The position numbers were made by a program, and so were the translations under genes. A DNA stretch of 64,000 bases, from contig JACPBF010000003.1 of the NCBI GenBank assembly GCA_016180425.1, positions 1 through 64,000 of the forward strand, in the 5' to 3' direction. The stretch's first letter is position 1; each line of letters starts with the position of its first letter. Source of the DNA: Elusimicrobiota bacterium (GTDB lineage Bacteria > Elusimicrobiota > Elusimicrobia > 2-02-FULL-39-32). The notes beneath the pieces are model-generated. The model was not told the DNA's origin. It was given only the letters and a program-made list of their open reading frames with translations, and did not search any database. Shown one piece after another: positions 62,307 through 64,000 of the stretch.

Positions 62307-63389
62307 TCAACTGCGAAAATGAAAATAACAAACATCCCCATCCTGAATCTGGTAATCTTTGCCCTCAGAACGTTTTAACCCTTTTTCCGCTAGAACTTTC
62401 TCTGATCCCCAACGATCAATCTCTTGAAAATGATAAACCTCTGCTCGGATAAAACCTTTGGCAATGTCCGTATGAATTTGACCAGCAGCAGACTGGGCAG
62501 AACTCCCTTTTGGCACTGTCCAGGCTCTGGCCTCATCGGATCCAGTAGTTAAAAAAGTAACTAAATTTAAAAGTTTATAAGATTCACGAATCAGTTTTTC
62601 CAAACCAGTTTCCTTCATTCCTAAAGCTTCCCGAAAACTCTTTTTTTCATCCTCACTGGTCAGCTGGAGAAGCTCAGATTCAATCTTAGCTGAAATGGTT
62701 AAGGAACTAGCCCCTTGGCTTTCACTATAATTTTTAAAATTTTGAACTAAAGAATCTTTTTCAAAATTGGAATCTTCTCCCACATTGCCAACATAAAGCA
62801 TGGGTTTGGCTGTAAGCAAAAAATAGGGTTTAAGCTCTTCTGGAGAAAGACCAGATTTGCGCGCAGGTTTCCCCTGATTCAAAACTTTTTCTATTTTTTC
62901 TAAATGTTCCAATCTCAGTTTAGATTCTTTGTCTCCAGAACGAGCAGAGCCTTGGCACTTGTCAATCTGTTTTTCTATGGTTTGAAGATCCGCAAGATTA
63001 AGTTCTGTTTCAATCACTTCTATATCTCTAATAGGATCTATGCCTCCCATGGTATGCACCACATCCGGATCTTGAAATAAACGAACCACATGCACAATCG
63101 CATCCACTTCCCGAATATTAGCTAAAAATTGATTTCCCAGACCCTCGCCAGAACTCGCTCCTTTGACTAAGCCTGCAATATCCACGAATTTAATGAAAGC
63201 TGGGGTAACTTTTTCCGGATTAAAAATTTCCTTTAAGCGTTTAAGGCGCTGATCCGGCACACTCACAACACCCACATTGGGCTCAATAGTGGTAAAAGGA
63301 TAGTTAGAAGAAGGGGCATGAGCAGAAGTTAAAGCGTTAAAAAGGCTGGATTTCCCTACATTGGGCAGACCAACAATACCGATTTCCAT
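62307..63389 (-). CDS. ychF: Ribosome-associated ATPase YchF (OLA1)
   Basis: P-loop IGIVGLPNVGKSSLFNALTS, switch segment FVDIAGLVKGASSGEGLGNQ, an altered G4 motif typical of YchF (ATP preference), and the C-terminal TGS domain (ARAWTVPKGSSAQSAAGQIH, GKDYQIQDGDVCYFHF). Length 360. Begins 2 bases after proB. Confidence 0.96.
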   Translation of the reverse strand: MEIGIVGLPNVGKSSLFNALTSAHAPSSNYPFTTIEPNVGVVSVPDQRLKRLKEIFNPEKVTPAFIKFVDIAGLVKGASSGEGLGNQFLANIREVDAIVHVVRLFQDPDVVHTMGGIDPIRDIEVIETELNLADLQTIEKQIDKCQGSARSGDKESKLRLEHLEKIEKVLNQGKPARKSGLSPEELKPYFLLTAKPMLYVGNVGEDSNFEKDSLVQNFKNYSESQGASSLTISAKIESELLQLTSEDEKKSFREALGMKETGLEKLIRESYKLLNLVTFLTTGSDEARAWTVPKGSSAQSAAGQIHTDIAKGFIRAEVYHFQEIDRWGSEKVLAEKGLKRSEGKDYQIQDGDVCYFHFRS

Positions 63390-63391
63390 AC

Positions 63392-64000
63392 TTATGGAAG
63401 CAAAACTAAAGAATCTCGATGAATCACTTCAACTTGAACCGTATTTTTAATAATTTTTTTAATTTCGCTGGATTTTCTTCCTTTAATTTTTTGAAGCTCA
63501 TCAGAAGAAAAAGAGACAATGCCTCTGGCAAATTCCTGGCCATCTTCAGCTTTTACCCTCACCACATCTTTTTTAACAAAATTTCCTTTGACCTCTAAAA
63601 CCCCTGCTGGCAAAAGGCTCACTTTTCTCCCTTTTAAAATAAGCTCTGCTCCCTGATCCACAAAAATTTCTCCCTTTGGAACCGCGCTAAATAGGATCCA
63701 TTTTTCTTTGGCTGTCAGAGAGCCTGCAGGAACAAATTTTGTTCCAATAGGCTCCCCGCTTAAGATTTCGCTTAAAACATTTTTTCTAAACGCATTGGCA
63801 ATGATCATGGTAACACTGCTAGCTGTAGCGATCTTTGCCGCATCTATTTTAGATGCCATGCCTCCGGTCCCCAAACTGCTTTTTATCCCTTTCCAAACTA
63901 ACTTTTCAATTTCCGGAGTTATTTGAGGAATCAAAGGAAGTATCTCTGATTCTTTGCCTTTTTGAGAAGAATAAAGACCATCCACATCGCTTAAAATCAC
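63392..64000 (-). CDS. proB: Glutamate 5-kinase, C-terminal part (cut by window edge)
   Basis: The visible 202 residues hold the end of the amino-acid-kinase domain (ILSDVDGLYSSQKG, GTGGMASKIDAAKIATASSV) and a PUA domain (LPAGVLEVKGNFVKKDVVRV, FARGIVSFSSDEL). It catalyses the first step of proline synthesis. The N-terminal half lies beyond base 64000. Confidence 0.93.
   Translation of the reverse strand: MILSDVDGLYSSQKGKESEILPLIPQITPEIEKLVWKGIKSSLGTGGMASKIDAAKIATASSVTMIIANAFRKNVLSEILSGEPIGTKFVPAGSLTAKEKWILFSAVPKGEIFVDQGAELILKGRKVSLLPAGVLEVKGNFVKKDVVRVKAEDGQEFARGIVSFSSDELQKIKGRKSSEIKKIIKNTVQVEVIHRDSLVLLP

Overview
The window looks like chromosomal DNA of an AT-rich, Gram-negative, uncultured bacterium. 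Lipid A (lpxA) and heptose (rfaE2-like) genes, an Mla-type lipid transporter, a rod-shape cluster, futalosine-route menaquinone genes and the style of the secreted proteins together suggest a lineage such as Omnitrophota (PVC-related). That placement is inference; no rRNA gene is present to test it.

Layout. (1) 1-3.1 kb is a decayed defence region: a Bro-N protein translationally coupled to a subtype I-C-like cas4, a cas1 stump, one orphan CRISPR repeat, then an HTH/nucleotidyltransferase pair with a perfect palindromic operator. (2) 3.1-8.1 kb, mostly minus strand: mqnE-mqnA, a HAD phosphatase, a peroxiredoxin-like protein, a CsgG-like protein, a DUF4321-like protein and cutA, with a plus-strand cold-shock gene between its own promoter and terminator. 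(3) 8.2-39.3 kb is one long plus-strand run: pepQ, efp, accBC, rfaE2, thiD2/thiE, thrB, lysC, cimA, an aberrant ilvD-like gene and ilvBHC. This runs with a 6-base gap into secY-adk-map-infA-rpmJ-rpsM-rpsK-rpsD-rpoA-rplQ, followed by mreBCD-mrdA-rodA, a radical SAM fusion gene, rng and lpxA. (4) 39.3-41.7 kb, minus strand: nagZ and a GlcNAc-kinase-like gene for peptidoglycan recycling. (5) 41.8-49.1 kb is accessory: a 2.1-kb IS with about 48-bp inverted ends that truncates a secreted-protein gene, a cyclic-di-GMP-I (GEMM) riboswitch with a terminator that still precedes that stump, an RHH/PIN toxin-antitoxin pair, a secreted orphan, a deacetylase/methyltransferase pair and a DUF4143-type ATPase. 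(6) 49.2-64 kb is a compact minus-strand housekeeping run: proB (partial), ychF, rpsF-ssb-rpsR-rplI, dnaB, alr, mlaEFD, radA, PIN-TRAM, ispD, ispF, cysS, rlmB.

The aspartate and branched-chain genes form a pathway block. lysC and thrB supply threonine-side flux, cimA opens the citramalate route to isoleucine, and ilvBH and ilvC serve the shared steps. The dehydratase step should be IlvD, but the protein in that slot lacks most known DHAD cluster and metal ligands; this is the strongest biochemical oddity here. Other signals that ordinary annotation would miss are a 161-bp near-perfect palindrome that contains the likely rodA start, the riboswitch with a visible alternative pairing, an amber codon inside the IS zinc-ribbon ORF, an MCE protein with a beta-barrel-like tail, and several promoters whose -10 element sits only 6-8 bases before the start codon.
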